A stretch of DNA of 64,000 nt, taken from contig UQTV01000002.1 in NCBI GenBank assembly GCA_900544095.1, positions 62,001 through 126,000 of the forward strand. The letters run 5' to 3'. The notes beneath the pieces are model-generated. The model saw nothing but the letters and a program-made list of their open reading frames with translations. It did not search any database and was not told the origin of the DNA. The position numbers were made by a program, and so were the translations under genes. The stretch comes from an uncultured Collinsella sp. GTDB taxonomy: Bacteria > Actinomycetota > Coriobacteriia > Coriobacteriales > Coriobacteriaceae. The stretch's first letter is position 1; every line of letters starts with the position of its first letter. Below are positions 16,301 through 24,831 of the stretch, one piece after another.

Positions 16301-17798
16301 GGTGTCCTCCGACCTGATCGTTGCGTTCGCGTGCGGTGGCGCCGGCGGTAAAGCTCAGCCCCTTGACGAGCGCGTTTTTGCCGTATTTGCCCTTTACGGC
16401 CAGGACGGCACGGGCCAGCTCGCGCTCGCGCTCATCGGCCTCGACATCGCTAAATAGATCGATGGTGGCAAACTCCTCCGGCATGAGGTTGCCAAATCCC
16501 AGGTTGATGCGCTTGACCGGTCGTTTGGGATCGACCGTTTGTGCCCAAAGGTCATCGAAATAGCCCATGATCTTCTTAAACGAATTGGTGCGCTCGGGCA
16601 GCTTGCGCGAGGCGTTGGAGTGCGCAAAGAGGGCAGCATAGCCACCGCGCGGTTTGCCGCCGTGTTCGCCCACAAAGATGCCATCGATTGCCTGCGCCTC
16701 GCGCACCAGACGGCGCCGTTCGTCATCGCGCTGGACGGGCTTGGGTGCACGGGGCGCGAGCTCGGGACCGGCGGTTGCGGTGGGTTCGATACTCGACGTG
16801 CTCGAGCGCAGGTGTCCGCAGCCGTCTATATACTGCGCCGTGCCGCTGGCGTCGAGGCGGCGTATGTCGGCGCGCTCGCTTGCGTAGCCCACAAAGAGCG
16901 AGATGCTGTCGCAGACCACGTGCTTATCGACCAAGTCCAGTACGGCGGCATCGACCATTTCACGCAAGACGGTGTAGGCCTGCTCGTAGGCATAGCCCTT
17001 CGAGAGCACCTGCCCTGTGGTGGTCGAGGTCGCTTGCGGGCGATAGGCTTGGATATCGGCGATGGTTGTCGGCTCACGCCCGAAGGCGTGGTCGATCAGA
17101 TACTCGGCATTGACGCCGAGCTCATCGTAAAGCAGGTTTTCGTCGAGCGCGGCGACGCCCATCAGGTCGTAGACGCCGTACTTTTCGAGACGGGCCGCCA
17201 CGCCGGGGCCGATGCCCCAGATGTCGGCGATGGGGCGATGGGGCCAGATCTCCTTGCGAAAGGTCTCGTCGTCGAGTTTGCCGATGCGACTGGGCACGTG
17301 CTTGGCGGTGATATCGAGTGCTACCTTGGCCTGGAATAGGTTGGGGCCGATGCCGACCGTCGCCGTGATGCCGGTGCGCGCGAGGACCTCGTCGCGCAGC
17401 ATGCAGGCGAAGTCTTCCGCATCGGTGTGATAGAGGTCCAGATAGGGTGTCACGTCGATAAAGCACTCGTCAATTGAGTAGACGTGAATGTCTTGCGGAC
17501 TGACGTATTCCAGGTAGATACCGTAGATTTGCGCCGACACCTCCATGTAGTGCTGCATGCGCGGTACGGCCTTGATGTAGTCGATGCCATCGGGAATCTC
17601 GAACAGACGGCAGCGGTTGTGGATGCCGAGGTCTTTCATAGCCTGCGTGATGGCGAGGCAGATGGTCGTGCGCCCGCGCGATTCGTCGGCAACGACCAGG
17701 CATGTCGTGAGTGGGTCGAGCCCGCGGTCGACGCACTCGACACTGGCGTAGAACGTCTTAAGGTCGATGCAGATATAGGTATGTTGCCCGTGCTCCAC
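16293..17798 (-). CDS. Y-family translesion DNA polymerase (UmuC/UvrX-like)
   Basis: The 501-residue polymerase copies damaged DNA. Motifs include 'YICIDLKTFYASVECVD' with the first catalytic Asp, 'YSIDECFIDVTPY' with the DE pair, and 'GIGPNLFQAKVALDIT' plus 'IWGIGPGVAARLEKYGV' in the finger/thumb. The C-terminal little-finger domain is long, as in DinB2/UvrX proteins. The GTG at 17798 was chosen because GGGAGG lies seven bases upstream. The frame's upstream GTG (17819) falls inside an SOS box and would be part of the operator. Confidence 0.88.
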   Translation of the reverse strand: MEHGQHTYICIDLKTFYASVECVDRGLDPLTTCLVVADESRGRTTICLAITQAMKDLGIHNRCRLFEIPDGIDYIKAVPRMQHYMEVSAQIYGIYLEYVSPQDIHVYSIDECFIDVTPYLDLYHTDAEDFACMLRDEVLARTGITATVGIGPNLFQAKVALDITAKHVPSRIGKLDDETFRKEIWPHRPIADIWGIGPGVAARLEKYGVYDLMGVAALDENLLYDELGVNAEYLIDHAFGREPTTIADIQAYRPQATSTTTGQVLSKGYAYEQAYTVLREMVDAAVLDLVDKHVVCDSISLFVGYASERADIRRLDASGTAQYIDGCGHLRSSTSSIEPTATAGPELAPRAPKPVQRDDERRRLVREAQAIDGIFVGEHGGKPRGGYAALFAHSNASRKLPERTNSFKKIMGYFDDLWAQTVDPKRPVKRINLGFGNLMPEEFATIDLFSDVEADERERELARAVLAVKGKYGKNALVKGLSFTAGATARERNDQVGGHRA

Positions 17799-17812
17799 CC
17801 GTGCCCTCCCAT

Positions 17813-17826
17813 CAAACACATGTTCT
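17813..17826 (-). promoter_or_regulatory. SOS (LexA) box, proximal
   Basis: On the minus strand AGAACATGTGTTTG fits the Gram-positive consensus CGAAC-N4-GTTYG with two end mismatches. It lies just upstream of the polymerase ribosome binding site. Confidence 0.65.
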
Positions 17827-17828
17827 TA

Positions 17829-17844
17829 TCGAATACCTGTTCGA
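17829..17844 (-). promoter_or_regulatory. SOS (LexA) box, distal
   Basis: The site TCGAACAGGTATTCGA (minus strand) fits the actinobacterial consensus TCGAAC-N4-GTTCGA with one mismatch. Confidence 0.7.
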
Positions 17845-17881
17845 TAATACCCGCTCGCCCAGACATCGTCAAAACCTGCCG

Positions 17882-17909
17882 AAAAGGGACAGGTTTGTTT
17901 TGGTCGGTT
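17882..17909 (+). repeat. Dispersed repeat with GGGACAGGTTT core, copy 1
   Basis: The sequence AAAAGGGACAGGTTTG continues with TTTTGGTCGGTT. Close copies occur at 18560-18621 (two, inverted) and 60366-60396. All lie between genes. Confidence 0.6.
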
Positions 17910-17973
17910 ATGAATTGGGTTTTAACGCAGCCCTAAAGAGCGCGAAACAGCTCGGAAAAGCTCCCTTCGTAGC

Positions 17974-18549
17974 ATGAGCCTAACGATCGATACGGCCTAC
18001 ATGCACGGAAGGGTTGTGGGAATGATGGTCAACTATGGGTTTGGTATGCCGACGCGCCTTGTTGCGGATGGAGACGTGGCTCGCTGGTGCGGACGATTGG
18101 TTGCCCACTATGGCGGCACCAAGGCGCTGGTCGTGTTGGGCGGCGACAAGCATACGCGCGATGAACTTGTCTCGGCGGCACTTGGCTCGCTTGATCGAGC
18201 CCTACTCGAGCGTGTACTTTTCCGCTGCGGCTCGGTTGAGGGTGCCGGGGGAGACGAGCTGATCGACGAAGCCGTGGCCCTGGCGACCGACGAAGGCGTG
18301 GACTTTGTCCTGGCGATTGGCGATGCCGATACTGCCAGCTTTGCGCGCGAGCTCGCGCGTCGCATGGCGGCGCTCGATGCCGGCGAAGACGGCTTTGTCC
18401 CTTATGGATGCATTGTCTCGGAGGGCAAGGTGCCTGTCGTCGTGGGCGCCGGCGAGGTTCCCGTTTTTGCCATCATCGCGCCCGAGCTGCTGGAGGGCAT
18501 CGGGTCTCCTCTGCGTGAGTTGCTCGGTAGCGTCTGCGCCGCGGCCTAA
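17974..18549 (+). CDS. Degenerate N-terminal-domain homologue of iron-containing alcohol dehydrogenase
   Basis: This 191-residue protein resembles only the first half of Fe-ADH/butanol dehydrogenase: 'VNYGFGMPTRLV' matches the usual start, 'KALVVLGGDKHTRDELV' the first Rossmann strand, and 'VDFVLAIGDADTASFARELA' replaces the NAD(P) motif 'AVGGGSxxDxAK'. The C-terminal metal-binding half, with its three His and one Asp, is missing. It is either a decayed fragment or a stand-alone nucleotide-binding protein. The start is uncertain; ATG at 18022 fits the family start and has GGAAGGG upstream. Confidence 0.62.
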   Translation: MSLTIDTAYMHGRVVGMMVNYGFGMPTRLVADGDVARWCGRLVAHYGGTKALVVLGGDKHTRDELVSAALGSLDRALLERVLFRCGSVEGAGGDELIDEAVALATDEGVDFVLAIGDADTASFARELARRMAALDAGEDGFVPYGCIVSEGKVPVVVGAGEVPVFAIIAPELLEGIGSPLRELLGSVCAAA

Positions 18550-18559
18550 TATTTGGCAT

Positions 18560-18624
18560 AAAGGGATAGGTTATTTTTGATTGGTAAAGCGTTTGACCTG
18601 CCAAATTAAACCTGTCCCTTTTTG
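18560..18624 (+). terminator. Terminator made from two inverted repeat copies
   Basis: AAAGGGATAGGTT (18560-18572) pairs with AACCTGTCCCTTT (18609-18621), followed by TTT. Each arm is a copy of the dispersed GGGACAGGTT repeat, facing the other. The loop is about 36 bases. Confidence 0.55.
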
Positions 18625-18748
18625 GTCGGTTGCCGTTTGGGGGCCGATTGGCAACGCTCGCTGATTATAGTCTTGACCTGCGCTAGAATAGTGGCATCTG
18701 AATGTCCGGGCGCATGGAGGCGTGCGCCCGTATGCTGAGGAGGACTCT

Positions 18749-20443
18749 ATGGCAACTGTTGCCGCACCTATCGATGCTACGTCGACTGCCGCTTGGAAGG
18801 CGCTCGAGGCCCATCAGGAGAAGCTCGAGGCCGAGGGTATCGACCTCAAGGCCTGGTTCGCCGCCGATGCCGAGCGCGTGAACAAGCTGAGCTTTGACGC
18901 CGGTGACCTGCACTTCGACCTGTCCAAGAACCTGGTGACTGATGAGACCGTCAAGCTGCTGTGCGATCTTGCCCGCGAGGTGAAGCTCGAGGAGCGCCGC
19001 GACGCCATGTTCTCCGGCGAGCACATCAACACCACCGAGGACCGCGCCGTCCTGCACACCGCGCTGCGCCGCCCGGCAAGCGAGAAGGGCCAGCTCATCG
19101 TCGACGGCCAGGACGTCGTCGCCGACGTGCACGAGGTTCTCGACCGCATGTATGCCTTCGCCGAGCGCGTGCGCTCCGGTGAGTGGAAGGGTGTTACCGG
19201 CAAAAAGATCGAGCACCTGGTGTCCATCGGCATCGGCGGCTCCGATCTGGGCCCGGTCATGGCCTACGAGGCCCTGCGTCCCTACGCCGACGCCGGTATT
19301 GACTGCCGCTACATCTCCAACATCGACCCCAACGATCAGGCAGAGAAGCTCAAGGGCCTCGATCCCGAGACCACGCTCGTGATTATCGTCTCCAAGACTT
19401 TCACCACGCTCGAGACCCTCACCAACGCTCGTGAGGTCAAGACCTGGATGCTCGAGCAGCTCAAGGCTCAGGGTGCCATCGACGGCTCCGATGAGCAGAA
19501 CGCCGAGGCCGTGGCCAAGCACTTTGTCGCCGTTTCCACCGCACTCGAGAAGGTCGAGGCCTTCGGCATCGACCCCGCCAACGCTTTTGGTTTCTGGAAC
19601 TGGGTCGGCGGCCGCTACTCTGTCGACTCCGCCGTGGGCCTGTCGCTGATCGTCGTGCTCGGCCCCGAGCGCTTCCAGCAGTTCCTTGAGGGCTTCCACG
19701 CCATCGACGAGTACTTCTGCAACACCCCGCTCGAGAACAACGCCGTCGCGCTGATGGGCCTGCTCAACGTCTGGTACGTCAACTTCTTCGGTTCCAAGAG
19801 CCACGCCGTGCTGCCGTACTGCCAGTATCTGCACCGCTTCCCGGCCTACCTGCAACAGCTCACCATGGAGTCCAACGGCAAGCACGTCCGCTGGGACGGC
19901 AGCGCTGTGACCTCCGATACCGGTGAGATCTTCTGGGGCGAGCCCGGTACCAACGGTCAGCACGCCTTCTACCAGCTGCTGCACCAGGGCACCGTGGTGG
20001 TCCCGGCCGACTTTATCGCTTTCGCCAACACTGCCAACCCCGCAACCGACAGCGGCCAGGACGTCCACGAGCTGTTCCTGGGCAACTTCCTGGCCCAGAC
20101 CAAGGCGCTCGCCTTTGGTAAGACGGCCGACGAGGTTCGTGCCGAGGGCACGCCCGAGCAGATCGTCCCGGCCCGCTGCTTTGAGGGCAACCGTCCGACG
20201 ACCTCGATCTTCGGCGACACGCTGACCCCGTTCGCACTCGGCGAGCTCATCGCCCTGTACGAGCACATCACGTTTGTCGAGGGCACGGTCTGGGGCATCG
20301 ACTCCTACGACCAGTGGGGCGTCGAGCTGGGCAAGCAGCTTGCCAAGCAGATCACCCCGGCCTTCCACGACGACGCCGCCAAGGCCGAGCAGGACGCTTC
20401 GACCCAGGCGCTCATCGAGTTCTATCGCGCTCATCGCAAGTAG
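18749..20443 (+). CDS. pgi: Glucose-6-phosphate isomerase
   Basis: This glycolytic enzyme interconverts glucose-6-phosphate and fructose-6-phosphate. The 564-residue protein shows 'SIGIGGSDLGPVMAYEAL', 'IVSKTFTTLETLTNA', 'WNWVGGRYSVDSAVGLS' and 'MESNGKHVRWDG', matching PGI signatures and the long bacterial form. The ATG at 18749 follows GAGGAGGA. It is a single-gene unit closed by a terminator at 20473-20512. The cluster further on would feed glucose-6-phosphate here if its FrlB homologue acts as in E. coli. Confidence 0.95.
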   Translation: MATVAAPIDATSTAAWKALEAHQEKLEAEGIDLKAWFAADAERVNKLSFDAGDLHFDLSKNLVTDETVKLLCDLAREVKLEERRDAMFSGEHINTTEDRAVLHTALRRPASEKGQLIVDGQDVVADVHEVLDRMYAFAERVRSGEWKGVTGKKIEHLVSIGIGGSDLGPVMAYEALRPYADAGIDCRYISNIDPNDQAEKLKGLDPETTLVIIVSKTFTTLETLTNAREVKTWMLEQLKAQGAIDGSDEQNAEAVAKHFVAVSTALEKVEAFGIDPANAFGFWNWVGGRYSVDSAVGLSLIVVLGPERFQQFLEGFHAIDEYFCNTPLENNAVALMGLLNVWYVNFFGSKSHAVLPYCQYLHRFPAYLQQLTMESNGKHVRWDGSAVTSDTGEIFWGEPGTNGQHAFYQLLHQGTVVVPADFIAFANTANPATDSGQDVHELFLGNFLAQTKALAFGKTADEVRAEGTPEQIVPARCFEGNRPTTSIFGDTLTPFALGELIALYEHITFVEGTVWGIDSYDQWGVELGKQLAKQITPAFHDDAAKAEQDASTQALIEFYRAHRK

Positions 20444-20472
20444 TCTTTACGGCTGAGTTGGCTTATGGCTGA

Positions 20473-20512
20473 AAGGGGCCCGTATCCGTTGGGATACGGG
20501 CCCCTTGCTATT
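20473..20512 (+). terminator. Terminator after pgi
   Basis: A perfect 15-bp stem AAGGGGCCCGTATCC/GGATACGGGCCCCTT has a 4-base loop. The T run after it is weak (GCTATTT). Confidence 0.8.
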
Positions 20513-20679
20513 TGGATAGGATGGAATGTATCGGGAGGCGCCTCGACGGGCATCGCAATCGTCGAAGGCGCGCCGTTCATGTTTGGGACAATATGACATT
20601 TTTCCCGTTGCAAACAGCGCCGCCGTGGGTGTTCTGTATGATGGCTCAGACAAGGTTGTTCAATGACAGGGAGGCATAT

Positions 20680-21522
20680 ATGGCAATCAAAGCCATCGCA
20701 ATGGATATCGACGGTACGCTCACCAACGATCAAAAGGTCATCAGCCCGCGTACGCGCGAGAAGCTGCTCGCGACGCAGGAGTCGGGCATTAAGCTCATCT
20801 TGGCTTCGGGCCGTCCCGCATGGGGGTTGCACGCCTTGGCGCAGGAGCTCGACCTTCAAAACCATGACGGTCTGCTAGTTGCCTTTAATGGCGCGCATGT
20901 GGTCGACGCTCAGACCGATGAGGTCCTTTTTGACCAGGCCATGCCGGCTGACGAGCTGCACCGTCTGATTGATCATCTGCGCAATTTCGACGTGATCCCT
21001 ATGATTTCGCTCGGTCGCGATTTGCACGTCGAGGACTCGTACCATTGCATGATCACGCTGCCTGACGGCTTGCAGAAGAATATCGTCAAGTATGAGCGCG
21101 ATGCGTGCGATCTTAAGATTCGCGAGGTCGAGAGCTTGCATGAGGTCGTGGACACTTATCCCGTGGACAAGCTGCTGACGGCGGGTGATCCGACCTACCT
21201 GCAGGCGCATTACGAGGAGATGTATGCGCCCTTTACCCAGACGCTTTCGGGCATGTTTACGGCCGACTGGTACTTTGAGTACACGGCGCCCGGTATCGAC
21301 AAAGCCCGTGCGCTCGAGGGTGCCCTGCCCAAGCTCGGTATCGATGCCAGCGAGGTCGTCTCGTTTGGCGACGGCCAGAACGACAAGTCCATGATTGAGT
21401 GGGCCGGCACCGGTGTTGCCATGGGCAACGCCGTCGATGAGGTTAAGGCAGTTGCCCAGATGGTAACCGCCAATAACAACGAAGACGGTATTGCAGTGGC
21501 GCTGGATAAGCTGCTGGGTTAG
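20680..21522 (+). CDS. HAD-superfamily Cof-type phosphatase
   Basis: The 280-residue protein is a complete HAD IIB hydrolase: motif I 'IAMDIDGTLTNDQKVIS', motif II 'LILASGRP', and the terminal motif 'VVSFGDGQNDKSMIEWAGTGVAMGNA'. A C2B cap domain lies between. These enzymes dephosphorylate sugar phosphates, FMN or PLP. AGGGAGG precedes the ATG. The next gene is another HAD phosphatase of a different subfamily. Confidence 0.9.
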   Translation: MAIKAIAMDIDGTLTNDQKVISPRTREKLLATQESGIKLILASGRPAWGLHALAQELDLQNHDGLLVAFNGAHVVDAQTDEVLFDQAMPADELHRLIDHLRNFDVIPMISLGRDLHVEDSYHCMITLPDGLQKNIVKYERDACDLKIREVESLHEVVDTYPVDKLLTAGDPTYLQAHYEEMYAPFTQTLSGMFTADWYFEYTAPGIDKARALEGALPKLGIDASEVVSFGDGQNDKSMIEWAGTGVAMGNAVDEVKAVAQMVTANNNEDGIAVALDKLLG

Positions 21523-21545
21523 AATCGCCGATTAATGCATGGTTT

Positions 21546-21571
21546 GGGCGCCTGCTTGCGGGCGCCCTTTT
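21546..21571 (+). terminator. Short hairpin terminator
   Basis: The stem GGGCGCC/GGCGCCC has a 7-to-8-base loop and is followed by TTTTGTT. Confidence 0.7.
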
Positions 21572-21586
21572 GTTAGGGAGGGTGCC

Positions 21587-22246
21587 GTGTCCGCATTTCC
21601 GTTCGACGCCGTTATCTTTGACATGGACGGTGTCATTGTCGATACCGAGTATTACTACCTGGGCGAGACTGCCGCGTTTGCCAAGGAGCTTGGGCTTAAC
21701 CTGACTCAAGAGGAGTTGAATGGGCAAGTCGGTACCTCGCATCAGTTCTTCCTGCATATGCTGGTCGATTGGTTTGAGCGCGCCGGTAAGGGGCATTTCA
21801 CTGGCGAGGAAGCGTTGGCCCGTTGGGACGAGTGGGCGCATAAGCGTCCGCGCGACTATCAGGCTTTGATTAACCCAGGCGCTGTGGATACGATTCGAGA
21901 GCTGCCGCGCCGTGGCGTTCGCGTGGCGCTTGCCAGCTCGTCTCCCATGGATAGCATCGAGGAAGTGCTCAACGCGTGCGGGCTGTCGGATGCCTTTGAG
22001 TATGTGGTGAGCGGCGAGCAGTTTAAGGAGAGTAAGCCCGAGCCCGACATCTACCTGCATGCGCTGGACCTGCTGGGGCTGCCCGCGAATCGCTGCTGCT
22101 GCGTTGAGGATTCGGTGCCTGGCATCACTGCCGGCAAGCGCGCCGGTCTGACAGTCATCGCCAAGCGCGAGGAGCGCTTTGGCTTTAGTCAGGACGCCGC
22201 GGATAAGATTATCGATCAGCTGCCGGACCTGCTGGAACTCGCGTAA
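21587..22246 (+). CDS. HAD-superfamily hydrolase, beta-phosphoglucomutase-like
   Basis: The 219-residue protein has the subfamily I motif 'AVIFDMDGVIVDTEYYY', a helical cap, 'VALASSSPMDSIEEVL', 'KESKPEPDIYLHAL' and 'CCCVEDSVPGITAGKRAGL'. This pattern covers beta-phosphoglucomutases and sugar-phosphate phosphatases. The GTG at 21587, with AGGGAGG upstream, fits the family start better than the in-frame ATG at 21539, which lies within the hairpin. The substrate is unknown. Confidence 0.88.
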   Translation: MSAFPFDAVIFDMDGVIVDTEYYYLGETAAFAKELGLNLTQEELNGQVGTSHQFFLHMLVDWFERAGKGHFTGEEALARWDEWAHKRPRDYQALINPGAVDTIRELPRRGVRVALASSSPMDSIEEVLNACGLSDAFEYVVSGEQFKESKPEPDIYLHALDLLGLPANRCCCVEDSVPGITAGKRAGLTVIAKREERFGFSQDAADKIIDQLPDLLELA

Positions 22247-22330
22247 GAGCGCGTTAGTTGCGCGTTTTTCGGGTCCGATGAGTAAATACCCGACATTTTG
22301 GTGCGACACCTAGCATACTTTAAGCTAATG

Positions 22331-22369
22331 CGGGCTTAAGGACTTGTTGAATGCCCTTAAGCCCGTTTT
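22331..22369 (+). terminator. Terminator before the GntR gene
   Basis: A perfect 11-bp stem CGGGCTTAAGG/CCTTAAGCCCG is followed by TTTT. Confidence 0.8.
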
Positions 22370-22396
22370 AGACGTAATTGCGCTGGGAGAGGGTAT

Positions 22397-23140
22397 ATGC
22401 CACCGACTGAAGGGCTAACTGACGGTAAAGCAGCGATACCGCTGTACCAACAGGTCATTGATATCATTAAAAACGAAATCAACTCCGGTGCCTACAAGGC
22501 AGGTGCGCGGATACCCAACGAATTCGAATTGGCTGAGAGCTATAAAGTTGGCCGCGTTACCGTGCGACGCGCTATTGAGGAGCTCGTCCAACAGGGCTAT
22601 CTAACGAAGCGACAGGGGAAAGGCACGTTTGTCAATGCCCCCAAGCTCAAGCGCAAGATTCGCCAGAAGGATGACGTCCAGAGTTTTTCGGACGCATGCC
22701 GCGCTAACGGAATGGAACCGGGGGCGTGTGTCATTTCGAGAAAGATACTGCCGGCGGATTCCACCGAAGCACAGTTCTTTGGTGTTCCCGTTGGAACTGA
22801 CTTGATTTGCGTTGAGCGCGTGCGTACTGCCGATGGCGTCCCTGTCATGCTTGAGAACAACATATACGTTTACGAGGACAACGCCTATCTATCAACGGCG
22901 CCTCTATCTAACCAATCCATTTTTGAGTTCGTGCGCAACCGGACGGGGCGGACGCCTGCGTTTACCGACCCGTGCACGCTCGAGATCGCGTGCGCATCGC
23001 CCGAGGTCGCTCGGTTGCTGGCGGTTCCCGTTGGCGAACCCTTGTTTTATATGGAAGCCTTCTTCTTTGATGAGCAGCGGCGGCCGTTTATCATCGGTCG
23101 TCAGCGGATCGTTGGGTCTCGCTACGTTTTTGACATCTAG
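22397..23140 (+). CDS. GntR-family regulator with UTRA domain (FrlR-like position)
   Basis: The 247-residue protein has an N-terminal GntR winged helix, 'IPLYQQVIDIIKNEINSGAYKAG' in part, and 'YKVGRVTVRRAIEELVQQGYL', then a UTRA effector domain from residue ~85 ('CVERVRTADGVPVMLENNIY'). Members of this HutC subfamily repress sugar or amino-acid catabolic genes until the substrate phosphate binds. In E. coli the frl operon carries a related GntR regulator. Here it precedes the catabolic cluster and is separated from it by a terminator at 23156-23187. Confidence 0.9.
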   Translation: MPPTEGLTDGKAAIPLYQQVIDIIKNEINSGAYKAGARIPNEFELAESYKVGRVTVRRAIEELVQQGYLTKRQGKGTFVNAPKLKRKIRQKDDVQSFSDACRANGMEPGACVISRKILPADSTEAQFFGVPVGTDLICVERVRTADGVPVMLENNIYVYEDNAYLSTAPLSNQSIFEFVRNRTGRTPAFTDPCTLEIACASPEVARLLAVPVGEPLFYMEAFFFDEQRRPFIIGRQRIVGSRYVFDI

Positions 23141-23155
23141 GACATTGCGAATGGA

Positions 23156-23187
23156 GACGCCCGGTGGATCATCTCACCGGGCGTTTC
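23156..23187 (+). terminator. Terminator after the GntR gene
   Basis: The stem ACGCCCGGTG/CACCGGGCGT has an 8-base loop and TTT after it. Confidence 0.75.
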
Positions 23188-23250
23188 CATACCGTTCACG
23201 GCGCAAACGCAACCGTTCAACCGCGTTGCGGCAATCAGTTTGAAATTATC

Positions 23251-23299
23251 TTGATGACGAGAAAAGCTGCTGGTAATCTATAGAACGTCATAGAACGTT
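23251..23299 (+). promoter_or_regulatory. Promoter and tandem operator of the catabolic cluster
   Basis: TTGATG (23251-23256) and TAATCT (23274-23279) are 17 bases apart. Immediately after, at 23280-23299, the ten-base unit ATAGAACGTC/ATAGAACGTT is repeated in tandem across the expected start site. This is a candidate GntR operator. Confidence 0.6.
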
Positions 23300-23358
23300 T
23301 GCCTTGTGCAAGCGTTGAAGCGAGATGCGATGCAGTCTCGAGTTCTTTGGAGGTATCT

Positions 23359-24822
23359 ATGTCAGATACGAAGGCGAAGAAGACAAACAGACGTTTTAAG
23401 TTCAAATTACCGCATGTCTATACGATCATGTTCTTGCTGATCGTTGTCTTTGCGGTCCTGACTTGGATCGTTCCCTCTGGTCAGTATCAGCGCAAGACAA
23501 TTTCGACAGCGGCGGGCGAGCGTGAAGTCGCCGTTGCTGGAACCTATGAACAGGTCGATAAGAACTACACCGATTCCGAGACCGGCGAGACCATCAATCT
23601 GGGTCAAGATATCTTCGCGGTCCTGCAAGCGCCCACCAAGGGCATCCAGGAGGCTGCCGATGTCGTTGCGTTCGTCTTATTGATTGGCGGATCGTTCGCA
23701 ATCATCACCAAGACCAACGCTTTGAATGCCGGCATGAGCCGTGTGATTAAAAAGCTCAAGAACAAGGACATCCTCATCATTCCCATCACGATGACGCTGC
23801 TGTCCATTTGCGGCACTACGTTTGGTATGTCTGAGGAAGCCCTACCGTTCTATGCCATCTTCATTCCCATCATGATGGGTATCGGGTATGACTCGATGAC
23901 GGCGTTTATCATCTGCTTCCTTGGTCCTAACCTGGGATATTGTGCTTCGACCATCGACCCGTTTAATGTTTTGATCGCCCAAGGCATCATTGGCATCGAG
24001 GGTAATCCGCAACTGTGGCTGCGTGCCGTTTCTTGGGTCATCTTCACTGCCGTCGGTATCGCATGGGCCATGCGCTACGCCATGCGCGTCAAGAAAAACC
24101 CCGAGTCGTCCATTGTGTACGAGGACGATAAGCTCAAGCGTATTGAGTTTTCCGTGACCGATGCCTCCATCGAGGAAGAGTTCACTATCCGTCAGAAGCT
24201 CGTGCTTATCGATTTTGCTTGCGGTATGGGCATTATCGTCTGGGGTCTTGTTACCCAGGGCTGGTACATGAATCAGATTTCCGCCGTGTTCCTTGGCATG
24301 GGCTTGCTTGCCGGTATCCTGGGCGGCCTTGACCAGCAGACGATCGCAGAGGAGTTCGTTAAGGGTCTCGCCGACTTTGCGTACGCTGCCGTCGTTATCG
24401 GTATCGCTCGCGGTATTCTGGTCATCGCCGAGGGCGGCATGATCATCGACACCATCCTCCAGGCGCTCGCTACCGCGCTCGCCGGTGCACCCGCCGCCGT
24501 CTACACCACGTTTATGTATGTCGTCCTTGGCCTGCTCTCTTTGCTGGTTCCCTCGAGTTCTGGCCTGGCGGCGCTCACCATGCCCGTTATGGGCCCCCTG
24601 ACCGAGCTCATGGGCCTCAATCCCGAGGCGGCCGTCACCGCGCTCCAGTTTGCCAACCAGACCATCAACACCATCAGCCCCGTGGCGGGTATGACGGTCG
24701 CCGGCCTTGCCGTGGCTAAGATTTCGTTTGGCCAATGGTGGAAGACCATTTGGAAGTTCTTCATCTTCATGGTCGTGTTTGGCCTGATCGTAACGGCAAT
24801 TTCTGGCATGCTTCCGGTGTAG
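23359..24822 (+). CDS. YfcC/DcuC-superfamily membrane transporter
   Basis: A 487-residue membrane protein with about 12 helices. It opens with a short basic tail and 'FKLPHVYTIMFLLIVV', followed by 'WIVPSGQYQRK', a start shared by YfcC-type carriers. Re-entrant loops such as 'GMSEEALPFYAIFIPIMMG' and 'NTISPVAGMTVAG' are typical of the ion-transporter superfamily. Known members move amino acids, peptides or dicarboxylates by ion coupling. In this operon it is the likely importer of the substrate, taking the place of E. coli FrlA, which is from another family. Confidence 0.82.
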   Translation: MSDTKAKKTNRRFKFKLPHVYTIMFLLIVVFAVLTWIVPSGQYQRKTISTAAGEREVAVAGTYEQVDKNYTDSETGETINLGQDIFAVLQAPTKGIQEAADVVAFVLLIGGSFAIITKTNALNAGMSRVIKKLKNKDILIIPITMTLLSICGTTFGMSEEALPFYAIFIPIMMGIGYDSMTAFIICFLGPNLGYCASTIDPFNVLIAQGIIGIEGNPQLWLRAVSWVIFTAVGIAWAMRYAMRVKKNPESSIVYEDDKLKRIEFSVTDASIEEEFTIRQKLVLIDFACGMGIIVWGLVTQGWYMNQISAVFLGMGLLAGILGGLDQQTIAEEFVKGLADFAYAAVVIGIARGILVIAEGGMIIDTILQALATALAGAPAAVYTTFMYVVLGLLSLLVPSSSGLAALTMPVMGPLTELMGLNPEAAVTALQFANQTINTISPVAGMTVAGLAVAKISFGQWWKTIWKFFIFMVVFGLIVTAISGMLPV

Positions 24823-24831
24823 GTGGTTGTG

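Noticed and set aside
18683..20434. 583-codon open frame antisense to pgi
   Set aside because: The pgi gene is unambiguous and the antisense translation is a Gly/Val/Leu-rich mirror product.
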